Shown: piece by piece, positions 35,030 to 45,309 of the stretch
Position numbering within the stretch: position 1 is the stretch's first letter
How the letters are laid out: each line of letters starts with the position of its first letter
Assembly: GCF_016509475.1 (NCBI RefSeq)
Contig: NC_057350.1
Location: forward strand, 48,994,501 to 49,058,500
DNA from: Prionailurus bengalensis
Lineage: Eukaryota > Chordata > Mammalia > Carnivora > Felidae
Reading direction: 5' to 3'
DNA: 64,000 nt
Made by a program: the position numbers and the translations under genes
Notes under the pieces: model-generated
The model's input: the letters and a program-made list of their open reading frames with translations, nothing else
Told to the model about the DNA's origin: nothing
Database searches by the model: none

Positions 35030-36160
35030 GTCCAGTCTTTCACTCAGGCGCTACTTGGGGTACACTGGGCTATAAACTGGAGACACAACCGTGAACAGCA
35101 AGCACCATACTGTTCCTGTGAAACTTACTATCTAGTGTGGCAGGTAGACAAATATGCAATTGAATGTTTGATTACTTTTCATCTAAATGCTATTAACAAG
35201 CCAGAGTTGGGTGATTATAGAATGAATAATCGTTTCTTTGGTGGTCACAGAAGACTCCCCTGGGAAAGTCACATTTGAGCTAAGAGCTAAAGAATGAAGT
35301 GGCATCTCTGAGATGGAGGAATTGGGAAGTAGTCTCTTGGGTCAGTTTTACAGCAAAAGGGGCAGAATGGGACAAAGCTGTGAACTGAGGAGGAGCTTGA
35401 CCACTTGAGGAATTAAAAGAGAGGTAGTATGACTGGAAGCTGGATCTGCGAAGAGTGAGAACAGAAGACTCCAAAGGGATGAGCTTCAAACATGGGAGAG
35501 ACCAGGTCCAGTAGAGCCTGTGAAGGATTCTGTAATGGACCCCCAAAACAATGGGAAACTGCTTCAGGTAGGGGTGATACATTCAGATTTACATTTTGAA
35601 GAGATCACTCTGGACATAGTGTAGACAATGTCTTAGTGGGATGGAGGTTCATCAGATATGGGAGGGAGGCTGCTGATATACATAAGAGGGCAAGTGAGGA
35701 TGTAAAGACCAGGAGAAACTGTAAGTAGTAAAGAATTTGCAGAAAAGTTAATGTACTTGAGGTATGTTTGTAAGGTAGGATCAACAGAACTTTGTGATGG
35801 GTTGTATATAAAGGATAAGAGAGAGGCAGATGTAAAAAAAAATGACTCCCAGTTTTCTGGTAGGTGCAGTTGGGTAGATGGTAATACTGCATTTGGGGAA
35901 GGAAACATAGCAGGAATATGTCTGGGGGAGGTACATGAAGAGAATGAATTCAATATTGGACTTAGATCTGAGTTGCCCATAAGACTCCCAATGGGATGTT
36001 GAGTGAGTAGTTGGCTATTTGAGGTCTAGAGCTTAAATGAGCTATCTGAACTTGACATTTAAATGTAGAAATAGATGCAATCACTTAGAGAAAGAACACA
36101 GGGTGTTAAGGGGATGGAGTCATGACAAACTAAAACATTTAAAGGTCAGGTAGACAAGGA
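35030..36160 (-). mobile_element. L2, antisense, about 1.1 kb
   Basis: Reverse-complement L2 text in order: 'ctatctagtgtggcaggtag', 'gtcacatttgagctaagagc', 'cagattt' before 'acattttgaagagatcactc', 'tggacatagtgtagacaatg', 'actcccagttttctggtagg' and 'gttgagtgagtagttggcta'. The 100-115 aa minus-strand frames here are not intact L2 ORF2. Confidence 0.75.
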
Positions 36161-36164
36161 ATGG

Positions 36165-36585
36165 ACTAGCAAGGAAACATAACAGGATTCCTATCACATG
36201 ATGCCTTCATATTACAACTCCCCTTGAAAATGCCAGTGAAGTTGTTTACATGGCACCACTAAAGTAGGGCATATTCAGGAAGTCAGAGTAGGCAATGTTT
36301 TCAACACTTCTCTGATAGAGAGATTCAAGACAAGTCTTTGTGAATTGGCCAAAATAAAAGTTGTTTATGTACCCATCTACAGTTACATAAGGCATTGAGT
36401 TTGTTTTGATCTTTATCCCTTCCAAAACAACATTTTTACTTTTTAATATTTCAACCTCAATTTTATTATCTTTTTCTAATCTTCTTTACACTAATAGAGA
36501 TCTGGCTAATTGGTGTAAATTAGCTAAGTCATTAACCTTCTTAACTGTAGTTTGTTTTAAACAAAACAGTACTGATACTTTCCAT
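36165..36585. other. Unassigned sequence
   Basis: No clear feature. The start of the antisense L1 may reach back into it. Confidence 0.4.
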
Positions 36586-36589
36586 AATC

Positions 36590-37010
36590 TCATTGCCTTC
36601 CTTTTCTTCCCAGAGGGAACACCTATTCAGAATTTTTTCTCTTCTCCTAATTGACATTCACGTTGTTTCCATGTTTTTACTATTGCACATAGCTGCAATA
36701 ATTACTTCCAGACATTTCTTCTTGTGTACATGTGCCATGGTTTCTCTCGAGTATGAACCCATAAGTGTCAGTTACTGGTCAAAGGATACATACATCTTTG
36801 AGTTTACTAGTTATTGCTAAGTCACCCTCCAAAAGGCCACTAGCAATGTTTGAATTCACATGTCTTCATTTTATCATCAACACTTGATATGTCACATTTT
36901 TCATTTTTTCCCCTCTGATGGCCATAAAACAGTTTCATTGCAAACCTGAACATCATTTCATCTTTACTTAGTTTTTCCTATGTGGCCAGGTTTTTTTAAA
37001 CTCTGTATCT
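36590..37010 (-). mobile_element. Antisense old L1 (L1ME/HAL1-like)
   Basis: 'acattcacgttgtttccatg', 'cataagtgtcagttactggt', 'caaaggatacatacatcttt' and 'caccctccaaaaggccacta' follow the reverse complement of ORF2's 3' end. Confidence 0.7.
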
Positions 37011-37183
37011 TTCCAATTAGTTTATATAATTTTTAATCATTTGCATACATCCCCCAAAGATTCTTATATGCCCTAAGAAGAAGTGGGGCACATTCTATGA
37101 GAACATGGGTATTTGAACTTTTAATCAAGTTCTTCAGCTGACTCCAATATGTTCCCCTCTCCCTCCCCTTTGATTTAGAATAA

Positions 37184-37665
37184 CATATGGCCAGACTTTG
37201 TTCTTTTTGATCACTGAATAATATTTCATTGTATATATATATACCATATTTTCTTTTTCCACTCATCAGTCGATGGACTTTGCAACAACATAGATGGAAA
37301 TAGTGTATTATGATGAGCAAAATGTCAGTCAGAGAAAAATAAGTATCATATGATTTCACTCGTGTGGAATTTAAGAAACAAAACAGGTGAACATAGGGGA
37401 AGGGAAGGAAAAATAAGATAAAAACAGATAGGGAGGCAAACCATGAGAACTCTTCAAGACAGAGAACAAACTGAGGGTTGCTGGAGGGGAGGTGGGTGGG
37501 GGAATGGGCTAAGTGGGTGATGGGCATTAAGGAGGGCACTTGTTGCGATGAGCACTGGGTGGTGATGTAAGTGATGAATCACTGGGTTCTACTACTAAAA
37601 TCAATACTACCTACATGTTAACTAACTTGAATCTAAATAAATAAATTTTAAGAAATAAAATAACA
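37184..37665 (+). mobile_element. Carnivore L1 3' end with 5' inversion (twin priming)
   Basis: Segment 37184-37277 is ORF2 3' text in reverse complement ('actgaataatatttcattgt', 'ccactcatcagtcgatgga'). Segment 37278-37660 is forward ('ctttgcaacaacatagatgg', 'gtgatgggcattaaggaggg', 'cttgttgcgatgagcactgg') and ends A-rich. The flank-side end of the inverted part and the start of the forward part are adjacent in L1, exactly as in twin priming. A possible diverged TSD lies at 37177-37185 and 37657-37665. The 168-aa minus-strand frame across it is a by-product. Confidence 0.85.
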
Positions 37666-37699
37666 GAAACATTTTATCTTTTTTGTTTAATTGTGAGCA

Positions 37700-39060
37700 C
37701 TTGGTGCCTACCATTGAGTCCACTAGGATTGGTATACAGAGAGAAGCCACAAACCCTGCTGTCAGTGAGAGCCCTGTATAAAGGTGAAGAAAAAGGATCC
37801 AACAAATAGGCCACAGGATTTTAGTAGAATAAAATACTGAAGTGGGATGCGCATAGGATGTTAAAGATGCACTGCAGAAGAGCACCACACAAACTAGGGA
37901 TGGAGGAGGACTTTGGAGTGAAATTATATCTGAGCCAGGATTTGAAGGATGAACAGAAATGCACCAGAGTGGTGAGACAAGCATCCCCAATTTTGAAAAA
38001 AGGCAAATAGAAAGCATGGCAAGTTCAAGGAATGGAAGGTATTTGAAATGCCAAGAGACAAAGTAAGGATGGAGTGGCAAAAAAATAAAATAAAAAATAA
38101 AATACAAACAAATCTCAAAAGAACAAAACCTAAAAGAAAGTCTGGATACACAAAGGGCCTTATGCTATGCTAAGGATTTTGAATTTGACCTTGTAGGTGA
38201 TGGGAAGCCTTCGGAGACTATTTTGCAGGAAAATTATAGGATTAGTTTTTTCCCCTCAGCAAAATCCCCTTGGGTTTTAGTGATTAGGGGTGGGCAAGAA
38301 TGATGGCAAGGAGGTCAATGAGTTTTTTGTGGGTTGGTTCATGATCCAGGTAGAAAAGGATGGTCCTTCTATCCTTCTACCTAATAGCAGTAGGGATAGT
38401 AAGGAAAGGTATTCAAGAAGTTAAAAAAAAAATGTTCAACAGAATTTGAGAGTAAATCAAAGATAAACCTTGGCTTTCTGGTCTGAGGAGTCTACACATC
38501 ATGGTACCAAGCAAAATGGGGAATAGAAGAGAAAGAGATTTGGAGAGACAGTGTCATGGTGGGAAAAATGATGATAACTTCGATTTTGTGTTTATTGAGT
38601 TTAAGGCTTACATGGAACAGCCAAATGAAAACATTCAGGAGGCTTACGGAATAAGAGCCTGGAATCTAGGAGACAGACCTTAGCTTGAGATGTGTGTTTA
38701 GGAATTAACACATTTACATAACACATAACACATTTATGTTTGTAACACAAGTCACGAACATAAAGGAAAGTCATGGCAGTAGATAAGATTGCTCAGAAAG
38801 ATTATGAGGATTGTAAGAACAGAAAGGATGGACAGAACCCCAGGAAGCAGGATGTAGAGATTAACTAAGTAAGAGGAACTGAAAAAAGACCTAAGAAAGA
38901 GTGATCAGAAAAAAGAAGAAAATTCAGGAGGATGTAATGCCACCAAAGGAGTCAAAAGTTTTAAATAGGAAAGAGTGACCAGTGTCAAACGGACTTGAGA
39001 TCATTTAGACAAGATCAGTGAAAAATGTTAGGTGGATTTAGACACAATGTGATCATTGGT
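37700..39060 (-). mobile_element. L2, antisense, about 1.3 kb
   Basis: Reverse-complement L2 text in order: 'gatttgaaggatgaacagaa', 'gcatggcaagttcaaggaat', 'gaatttgaccttgtaggtga', 'tgggaagccttcggagacta', 'aaaccttggctttctggtct', 'aaggcttacatggaacagcc' and 'gatcagaaaaaag'. Diverged, with an A-rich insertion at about 38080-38105. Open frames on the minus strand (for example 37622-38107) are low-complexity. Confidence 0.68.
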
Positions 39061-39064
39061 GATC

Positions 39065-41300
39065 TTAGAAAGATCTCTGAAATTCCCAGTGTATGGATTA
39101 CCCCTGAAATAAAATATGGATATTCCTATAAAATATGGATACTTTAAGAGTATCTTTGCCACCAGAAAAAAAAGTCTAATTATGCTCTTTAACTAAAGCT
39201 TATCAGTTTAGCCCATAGGCTCCACTTTGTCAAGTAGAAAGAGACATGGGTTAATTTGATGACAAGTCAGGTCCCCTCCAGCTCTCACAGGCTATTAAAT
39301 AATTGCCTCAAAAATCATGTAGTTAAAGTCACACTCTGCATCATTGAGACTAACTGTGAAATACGTATTGGGGACCTCCTTTGACTTCAGTGACATCCTT
39401 CTCTTTCCTTCCCAAGTCTCCTCCCTGGATATCCACTGACTCTAAACTATCTTGTGCTTCACCCTTACTCACTCTTCCTGGAAGCAGCCCACACTAACTC
39501 TAATCCTTCCTCTCCATGCCTTTAACTTCCACTTTGTGAGACTGTGGGTCAGAGGCCACCTTATATAGGGACTATCTTTCCGAGATGTGCACACATCTTT
39601 TGATGTTAGTTCCTCCCTATCAATAATGAGAACACAAATGAACACCACTGAACATTGTACACATCAGTGAACAGGCAGAACTGTGCACTGAAGGCAGGAA
39701 CTATGCACTTATAACTTTGGGAAGCCAGGATTCTTGAGGGCAGGAATTATATATGGACTAATCTTAGTAAGCCAGGTCTTAGATGAAACCCAGCAAACAA
39801 TAATCACTCGAAACAGTTATTTTGGGTAAATGGAGGAACTGTGACTTCATGATACTACAAGGGACCTCAGCAACGATAGATTAACACTTGAAACACAGCA
39901 AAAGATTACAATGCTGCCAGCACCCTGCCAGTAGTCTCACCCCCAATACCTGGCACCACAGTTTCACCTAAAGATAATAAGCACCAAAAGGCTTGATTTA
40001 ACACCCTCAGCTACTGCCTGGTTTCAAAGTCCACCGTGTCAAGGTAGGTGATGGACTCTACTCAAGTAATGATGGACTCTAGAACTTTCTCTTACTCCAA
40101 CACTACATAGGATTCATTGAATTTGAACCATCTGTTGCTCACCTTCCCCCGTTTTCATTCTGATCCTGCAAGACTGAAATTTTCCTCCCCCTTTCAGAAG
40201 ATGACAATTAAACTCCCTGGACTCTTCTGAACACTTCTTAGGTTCCTCAACTTGCTCTGCAAACATGTTATGCTAAACATTCACACACAAGAGATCTAAC
40301 AATGACTGTGATCTGTATTTGTGTGAGCTTTCTTTTACAAAAGCAAAATATTTTAGAAACCTAACTTAATTTTCTGATTCAAATTTAAAAGAACTTCAAA
40401 ATAAATAAGCTCATGTAATGTCTTTTCATGTTAGTACTAGCTAATGTCAGATTGAATCATGATGGTGAAATGCGATTTCACATTCTTTTATGTATGGAAT
40501 TTTAAGAACAAGTATCACTTGTATCCATGTGTCTAATTTCCATGTCACTTCTATCAAATTTCTTTTATTCTACATAATTTTTCTTCCTCAAAGTTCAAGT
40601 CATTCTCTTAATTTTTCTCTCTCTCTCAAACAAAATCATCATTAGGCATAATTTTTCTAGCATAGCATAGCTGACACCTTATTTCTTTAGTTTTTTGCCA
40701 AGATCTGAAATCAAAAATTCTCCTTGTATACTTTTCCAAATATTTAAAAATACATTTTCGCTGACATTTTCAAGTAATATTTATGCTACTGAATTGAGTT
40801 TAAGTAAGCAAACCATTACTGGCATAGTCACTATACTCTAATGTTCTTTAAGGTGTACCACACAGAAGCATTTATATCAGTGACACTCCCCAAAAGAAAT
40901 GAAATCAAACACTCACTGCCAACATAAACACATAAAGGTCTTATTTTCTTTATTAGGTCAAGGTCAAACAAGTAAGTGGGCCCCAAAGAGTTAGGCATTG
41001 GGGAACATCCGAGGGTGTTCAAATTTTGCATTCCTTGAAAGTTTGTGTTGAATTGAGTTCAAATATCTAAACTGCTTTTGAAAAAAGAAAAATACTGTTT
41101 CCTGCTTTTAAGTAAGAAAGGTAACTTAGGATCATAAGGCTTCTTGGATAGGTCAATGCTTTTTCAAAAGAACACTGAAACTCTGAGGAGTGTTTGTTTA
41201 GTTAAGTAAGGTTGGCCCAACTCTACTGGGATCCCTGGAGGACTTTTTTTTTTTAAGTCTTAATGCATAAACCAACCTTAGACCTCATGGATAATGTTTG
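39065..41300. other. Unassigned, possibly single-copy sequence
   Basis: About 2.2 kb without a recognised element, apart from a faint L2/MIR3-like patch near 39725-39830 ('attcttgagggcaggaatta'). No SINE. No convincing gene. Confidence 0.4.
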
Positions 41301-41325
41301 TGGCTCTTGTAATAAAGCAAGAATA

Positions 41326-41358
41326 CACTTGATCTTAGCCAAAAGGCTGAGAAGCAAT
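41326..41358 (-). pseudogene. U2 snRNA 5' fragment (nt 1-33), retrocopy
   Basis: On the minus strand this 33-bp insert reads ATTGCTTCTCAGCC, TTTTGGCTAAGATC, AAGTG, matching the first 33 nt of U2 snRNA with C-to-T-type changes (U2 starts ATCGCTTCTCGGCC). A perfect 16-bp direct repeat flanks it at 41310-41325 and 41359-41374, so it is an insertion. No A tail and no rest of U2, so it cannot act as an snRNA. It resembles tailless retropseudogenes. Confidence 0.85.
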
Positions 41359-41374
41359 ATAATAAAGCAAGAAT

Positions 41375-41439
41375 AAAGGAAAGAGATATTTATAGGTGAT
41401 CAGAGATCATATCAGAGATGGCACATTTGAAGGGAAAGA
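41375..41439. other. Unassigned spacer
   Basis: No feature seen. Confidence 0.4.
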
Positions 41440-41650
41440 GGAAAATGAACTTACTGAATTTTTACAATGTATCAAACTTTGTGCGAGGTCTAGTCTAACT
41501 CCTAAAACAAGTCTGTTTTAATATCACTGCTCCTTTATTACTGAGAATAAAACAAGCTCAAAGAAATTAAGTAACTTGCCCAAGACTGCAGAGTTGGTAA
41601 GGGGTAACACCTTCTTGTAACCACACTGTACTTGGTTTAGAACCCAACTT
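41440..41650 (+). mobile_element. MIR, sense
   Basis: 'actgaatttttacaatgtat', 'actgagaataaaacaagctc', 'aaagaaattaagtaacttgc' and 'ccaagactgcagagttggta' follow the MIR core. Confidence 0.7.
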
Positions 41651-41724
41651 ATTCTAATATTCTGCAGAGTAAGGGAACCAGGGAGCCAAGGAAGCCACAT
41701 CACAGAAGAGCTTCATAAAGACAC

Positions 41725-42215
41725 CTGCCTATTGTACACCCTTGTCAATAGCAGCATATTTACAACAGCTGAAATATGGAAACAACCCAAGTGTCCATAG
41801 ACAGATGAATGGGTAAACAAAATGTGCTATACATGTACAATGGAATATTATTCAGCCTAAAAAAGAAAGGAAATTCTGACACATGCTACAACATGGATAA
41901 AACTTGAGGACATTACATTAAGTGAGATAGATCAGTCACAAAAAGGCAAATGCTGTATGAGTACACTTACGTGAGGTGTCTAGAGTACTGAAACTCATAG
42001 AAACAGAAAGCACAATGGTGGTTGCCAGGGGCTGGACTGGGGAGGGGAGAATGGAGAGCGTTTTAATGAGTATTGGGTTTCAGTTTCGCAAGATGAAAGA
42101 GTTCTGGAGATTGGCTGTATGACAATGTGAATGTACTGAACACTACTCAGTAGTACACTTAAAATGGTTATGATGGTAAGTTTTATGTTATATATTTTTT
42201 ACCACAGTTTTAAGA
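41725..42215 (+). mobile_element. Sense L1M 3' end
   Basis: 'ttgtcaatagcagcatattt', 'aacaacccaagtgtccatag', 'tggaatattattcagcctaa', 'aacatggataaaacttgagg', 'ggtggttgccaggggctgga' and 'ctcagtagtacacttaaaat' are in consensus order from ORF2's end through the 3' UTR. 5'-truncated. Confidence 0.9.
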
Positions 42216-42384
42216 CAAACAAAAACATCTGCCTGAGTTGAATTTCCTTCACCTTTACCAAGCCTTTCATTTTCTTTTCTGCTCAGTATTATGCTCTTTT
42301 GCAGGACAGGAATTCAGGTCAATGTGATGAAACGCCCACACAGACACTACCTTATAATCTGTTCAAAAGAAAAGCCAAAGATCT

Positions 42385-42800
42385 TTGATGGAGCAGGGAG
42401 GTCAATAAATGAACTGGTAGCAATTTTGATAAGTCGGTTGGACTTACAAATTGTTGGTCATTAAGTTCTTATATTTGAAATACAATGACGATTTTTCATG
42501 TCATCAGTCATGGTTAGATACCATGTAGGAATATTGATAATATACATTGTATTTAAGTACTGTTTTTGTGATTAGCTTTGTAAGTTTTTCTTCAATGCCT
42601 TCTCCTATTGATAATGGGCTTAGGTTAATTGTAGGTGGTGGTGCTGTTGTGGAATTGTGTTGAATTTTGGGGGGTCTTTTTTAGGTTTGATAATCTTTTT
42701 GATTTATTGGGAAAGATGCTTGTGATATTTGGTTATAGAACAGCCATGACTACTGAACAGTATCCTAAGGTTTGGGCATAGAATAAGACTGTCCAAAAAA
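42385..42800 (+). pseudogene. NUMT: nuclear copy of mitochondrial cytb-tRNA-Glu-ND6 junction
   Basis: The minus strand at 42461 and below reads ATGACCAAC and then 'cttatcaaaattgctacc' and 'catttattgacctccctgct', the start of mitochondrial cytochrome b. The plus strand at 42465-42533 reads as mitochondrial tRNA-Glu ('gttcttatatttgaaataca', 'catgtcatcagtcatggtta'). Directly after it ND6 begins ('gataatatacattgtattta', 'ttgtgttgaattttgggg', 'gtatcctaaggtttgggc'). Gene order and strands match the mammalian mitochondrial genome. The ND6 start is TTG, with what appears to be a small deletion soon after, so nothing is expressed. The left edge is estimated. Confidence 0.92.
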
Positions 42801-42985
42801 CAAGTCCTCCTTCCTTCAATACACTAAAACACCATTTATTTAAAGGACAAGAATTCTTTAATACCATTTACATAGTCTGTCAGAGACAGGTGCCACATGA
42901 ATCAACATTTTGAGGTTATATCCAAAGTTTGCATCTAGTTAATCTTCTAGCCAGGGCATGTCAGAGGTTGAGAGGGAGCCCACTG
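42801..42985. other. Unassigned sequence
   Basis: No feature seen between NUMT and MIR. Confidence 0.4.
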
Positions 42986-42989
42986 GTAT

Positions 42990-43215
42990 TTCATGAACTA
43001 TGGCACCCACTGTGTCACACCCAGTTGTAAGCACTTCACGAAAATAAGCCCATTTAGTCCTCTCAACAACCCCAGGGACTGCTATCATTTTGTAGCTGAG
43101 TAAATCAGGATTTAGAATGGTCAAGTCACTTATCCAAGGTCACACAGCTAGTAAATGGCAGAGCAAATGGCAGAGCCAAAATTTAAACAAAAATGGCCTG
43201 ACTACCGAGCTGATG
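42990..43215 (+). mobile_element. MIR, sense, near full length
   Basis: 'cagttgtaagcacttcacga', 'ttagtcctctcaacaacccc', 'gtagctgagtaaatcaggat', 'caagtcacttatccaaggtc' and 'acacagctagtaaatggcag' cover most of the MIR core. A short duplicated bit 'gcagagcaaatggcagagcc' follows. Confidence 0.85.
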
Positions 43216-43273
43216 CTATGGGACTTATCATTTGTATTTTCCATGGCTTCCTAGATATTAAATTCACACCCAT

Positions 43274-43300
43274 CCCCCCCCCCCCCACACACACACACAC
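43274..43300. repeat. C run plus (AC)n
   Basis: About 13 C followed by about 8 AC units. Confidence 0.9.
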
Positions 43301-43516
43301 AGAGTCACATTTTTTTAAAGTTTAAATTTCATTGCCTTCTTCCAAACCTGCAGTGTTGCTCACTGGTGTTACATATAACCTCCTTTGGAGGTGAAAGCAA
43401 AAATGTAAATGTGAGCCTCAAGTTAATGGGCTCTCTTGCCCTCTCTGCCTGTACTAGATTCAGCTTCTACCTACATGAGGCTATTTCTCAGTCCTAATTC
43501 AAACCTAATCTCTTTA

Positions 43517-43730
43517 AATTTTTTTTTTCAACGTTTATTTATTTTTGGGACAGAGAGAGACAGAGCATGAATGGGGGAGGGTCAGAGAGAGAGGGAGACA
43601 CAGAATTGGAAACAGGCTCCAGGCTCTGAGCCATCAGCCCAGAGCCCGACGCGGGGCTCGAACTCACGGACCGCGAGATCGTGACCTGGCTGAAGTCGGA
43701 CGCCCAACCGACTGCGCCACCCAGGCGCCC
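43517..43730 (-). mobile_element. Young felid CAN-SINE, antisense
   Basis: Young-subfamily marks on the minus strand ('GGCGCAGTCGG', 'cagccaggtcacgatctcgc'). A 17-bp TSD lies at 43500-43516 and 43731-43747. Confidence 0.97.
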
Positions 43731-43747
43731 CAAACCTAATCTCTTTA

Positions 43748-44304
43748 TTACCATTTGACTCCTGACTGGGCTTCCCCAAAACTGTCCATAGAGTTTTCCT
43801 GGCTTCCTTTCTCCCTCTTGGGCACAGCTGTCAGGTTCAGTTTCCCAACAGTTGATCTAAAGGCTTTCTCCATTTCCAATTTGCCTTTTAGGAGCCACAT
43901 TGTTTCATAGCCTCACTTCCAGAGCCTTTCATTTTCTGCCATTCATCTCTCATTGGCATGTTTCCTGACCCATTATCTTTTCTCAGGCCAACCTTCCATT
44001 TCTCTGGCACCAATGTCTGAAGGATATCAATCCACACAGCACAGCAAGGGGCAGCTTACTTCACACCTGCTGTCCATCATTTCATCCCGATGGCCCTAGC
44101 GACCTTGGAAACATAGACTGGCTCTATGATTTTTCTTTATGATTTTGAAGAAAGAAAAGTACAAGTATTTGGGGCAGGGGGTAGACAGGTGGGTAGTAAT
44201 ATGAGCAATTTTGTCAAAGTGACCATTTCATCAGCTGTGCCCCCTAATTGCCAACAAAGCTCAAACAATACAAGTAACTTTTGATCTTGTAGGAGTTAAA
44301 GTAG
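43748..44304. other. Unassigned sequence
   Basis: No gene or repeat recognised. Confidence 0.45.
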
Positions 44305-44512
44305 AGGTAGGCAAGCTTTTTCTGTAAAGGGCTGGGTAGCAAATATTTTAGACCTGTGGGCCATATGGTCTCTGTCCCAACTACTCAATGCTGCCATCAT
44401 GAAAGCAGCAATAGATGAACAAATGAATGGGTGGGGCTTATTCCAATAGCACTTTATTTACAAAAACAGGAAGGGGGCTCAATTTGGCCCATGGGCCTTG
44501 ATTTGCTTCTCC
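44305..44512 (+). mobile_element. hAT MER-type DNA transposon
   Basis: 'gcaagctttttctgtaaagg', 'gcaaatattttagacctgtg', 'ccatatggtctctgtcccaa', 'cactttatttacaaaaacag' and 'tttggcccatgggccttgat' cover the whole small element. Reverse orientation to the copy at 24607-24832. Confidence 0.78.
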
Positions 44513-44647
44513 CTCAGTTAAAGCACTAGAATCCTTTGTGATATTTTGCAGCTTTAACATAGGTTTCTGTGAAACCAGAGCCCCTCCTTATTGTTTTTAG
44601 ACTATATTTCATTAACTCTCCCCTTCACTAAAAGTAAAGTTAAACTA

Positions 44648-44864
44648 GGAGTGCCTGGATGGCTCAGTAGATTAAGCATCTGACTTTGGCTCAGGTCATG
44701 ATCTCACTGGTCATGAGTCTGAGCGCTGTGTAGGGCTGTATGCTGACAGCTTGAAGCCTGGAGCCTGCTTCAGATTCCGTGTCTCTCTCTTCCCCTCCCC
44801 TGTTTGCTCTCTTTCTCTCTCTCTCTCAAAAATAAATAAACATTTTTAAAATTTTATTTAAAAA
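44648..44864 (+). mobile_element. CAN-SINE, sense
   Basis: Head 'ggagtgcctggatggctcag', body 'ctttggctcaggtcatgatc', tail 'aaataaataaacattttta'. TSD of 12 bp at 44636-44647 and 44865-44876. Confidence 0.96.
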
Positions 44865-44879
44865 AAAGTTAAACTAAAA

Positions 44880-45309
44880 TAAAGTAAAATAACAAATGTG
44901 ATCCCTCACATCATTTGGCATATTGCTTTAGGCATAAGAACTCATCTCAGATGGGACAATTATCCACTGCTAAAAACTGATAAACATCTGCGAGCACATA
45001 TACTGCCTCAGTCAGATACTTTTTTATATCCACAAAGAACCCTCTCTTACAAATATTCATGAAGGATCTCCAGACCATGTTTTGCCAAGTACAATTTTGA
45101 GACAGCAAAACAAAGCTTTGTGTAGACCTGTGAGTAAGTAAGCATGTGAAGAACATAAAGCACTGAGGCCTCAGGAAGCAAAGATTTGCAAATACTGGTC
45201 TCAGAGAAAGCTGTTATGATGGGGGACATTCTTGACTGCTCTACTTTGTCCTGACAAGGCTCTAAGGTGTTCATTTATTATCTTACTTTTCCATTTGCTT
45301 AATAAATGT
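44880..45309. other. Unassigned sequence
   Basis: No clear feature, only overlapping short frames on the minus strand. Confidence 0.4.

Noticed and set aside
37033..37539. 168-aa minus-strand open frame, the longest in the window
   Set aside because: It crosses the inverted and forward parts of an L1 3' end in antisense, with no domain or conserved composition.
37622..38107. 161-aa minus-strand open frame
   Set aside because: Lies in an antisense L2 and the L1 tail, with Phe/Leu-rich low-complexity composition. It is not an L2 ORF2 match I can support.
41326..41358. U2 snRNA gene
   Set aside because: Only the first 33 nt are present, with no Sm site, stem-loops or promoter. It is a retrocopy fragment.
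42465..42533. tRNA-Glu gene
   Set aside because: It is the mitochondrial tRNA-Glu inside a NUMT, so not a functional nuclear tRNA gene.
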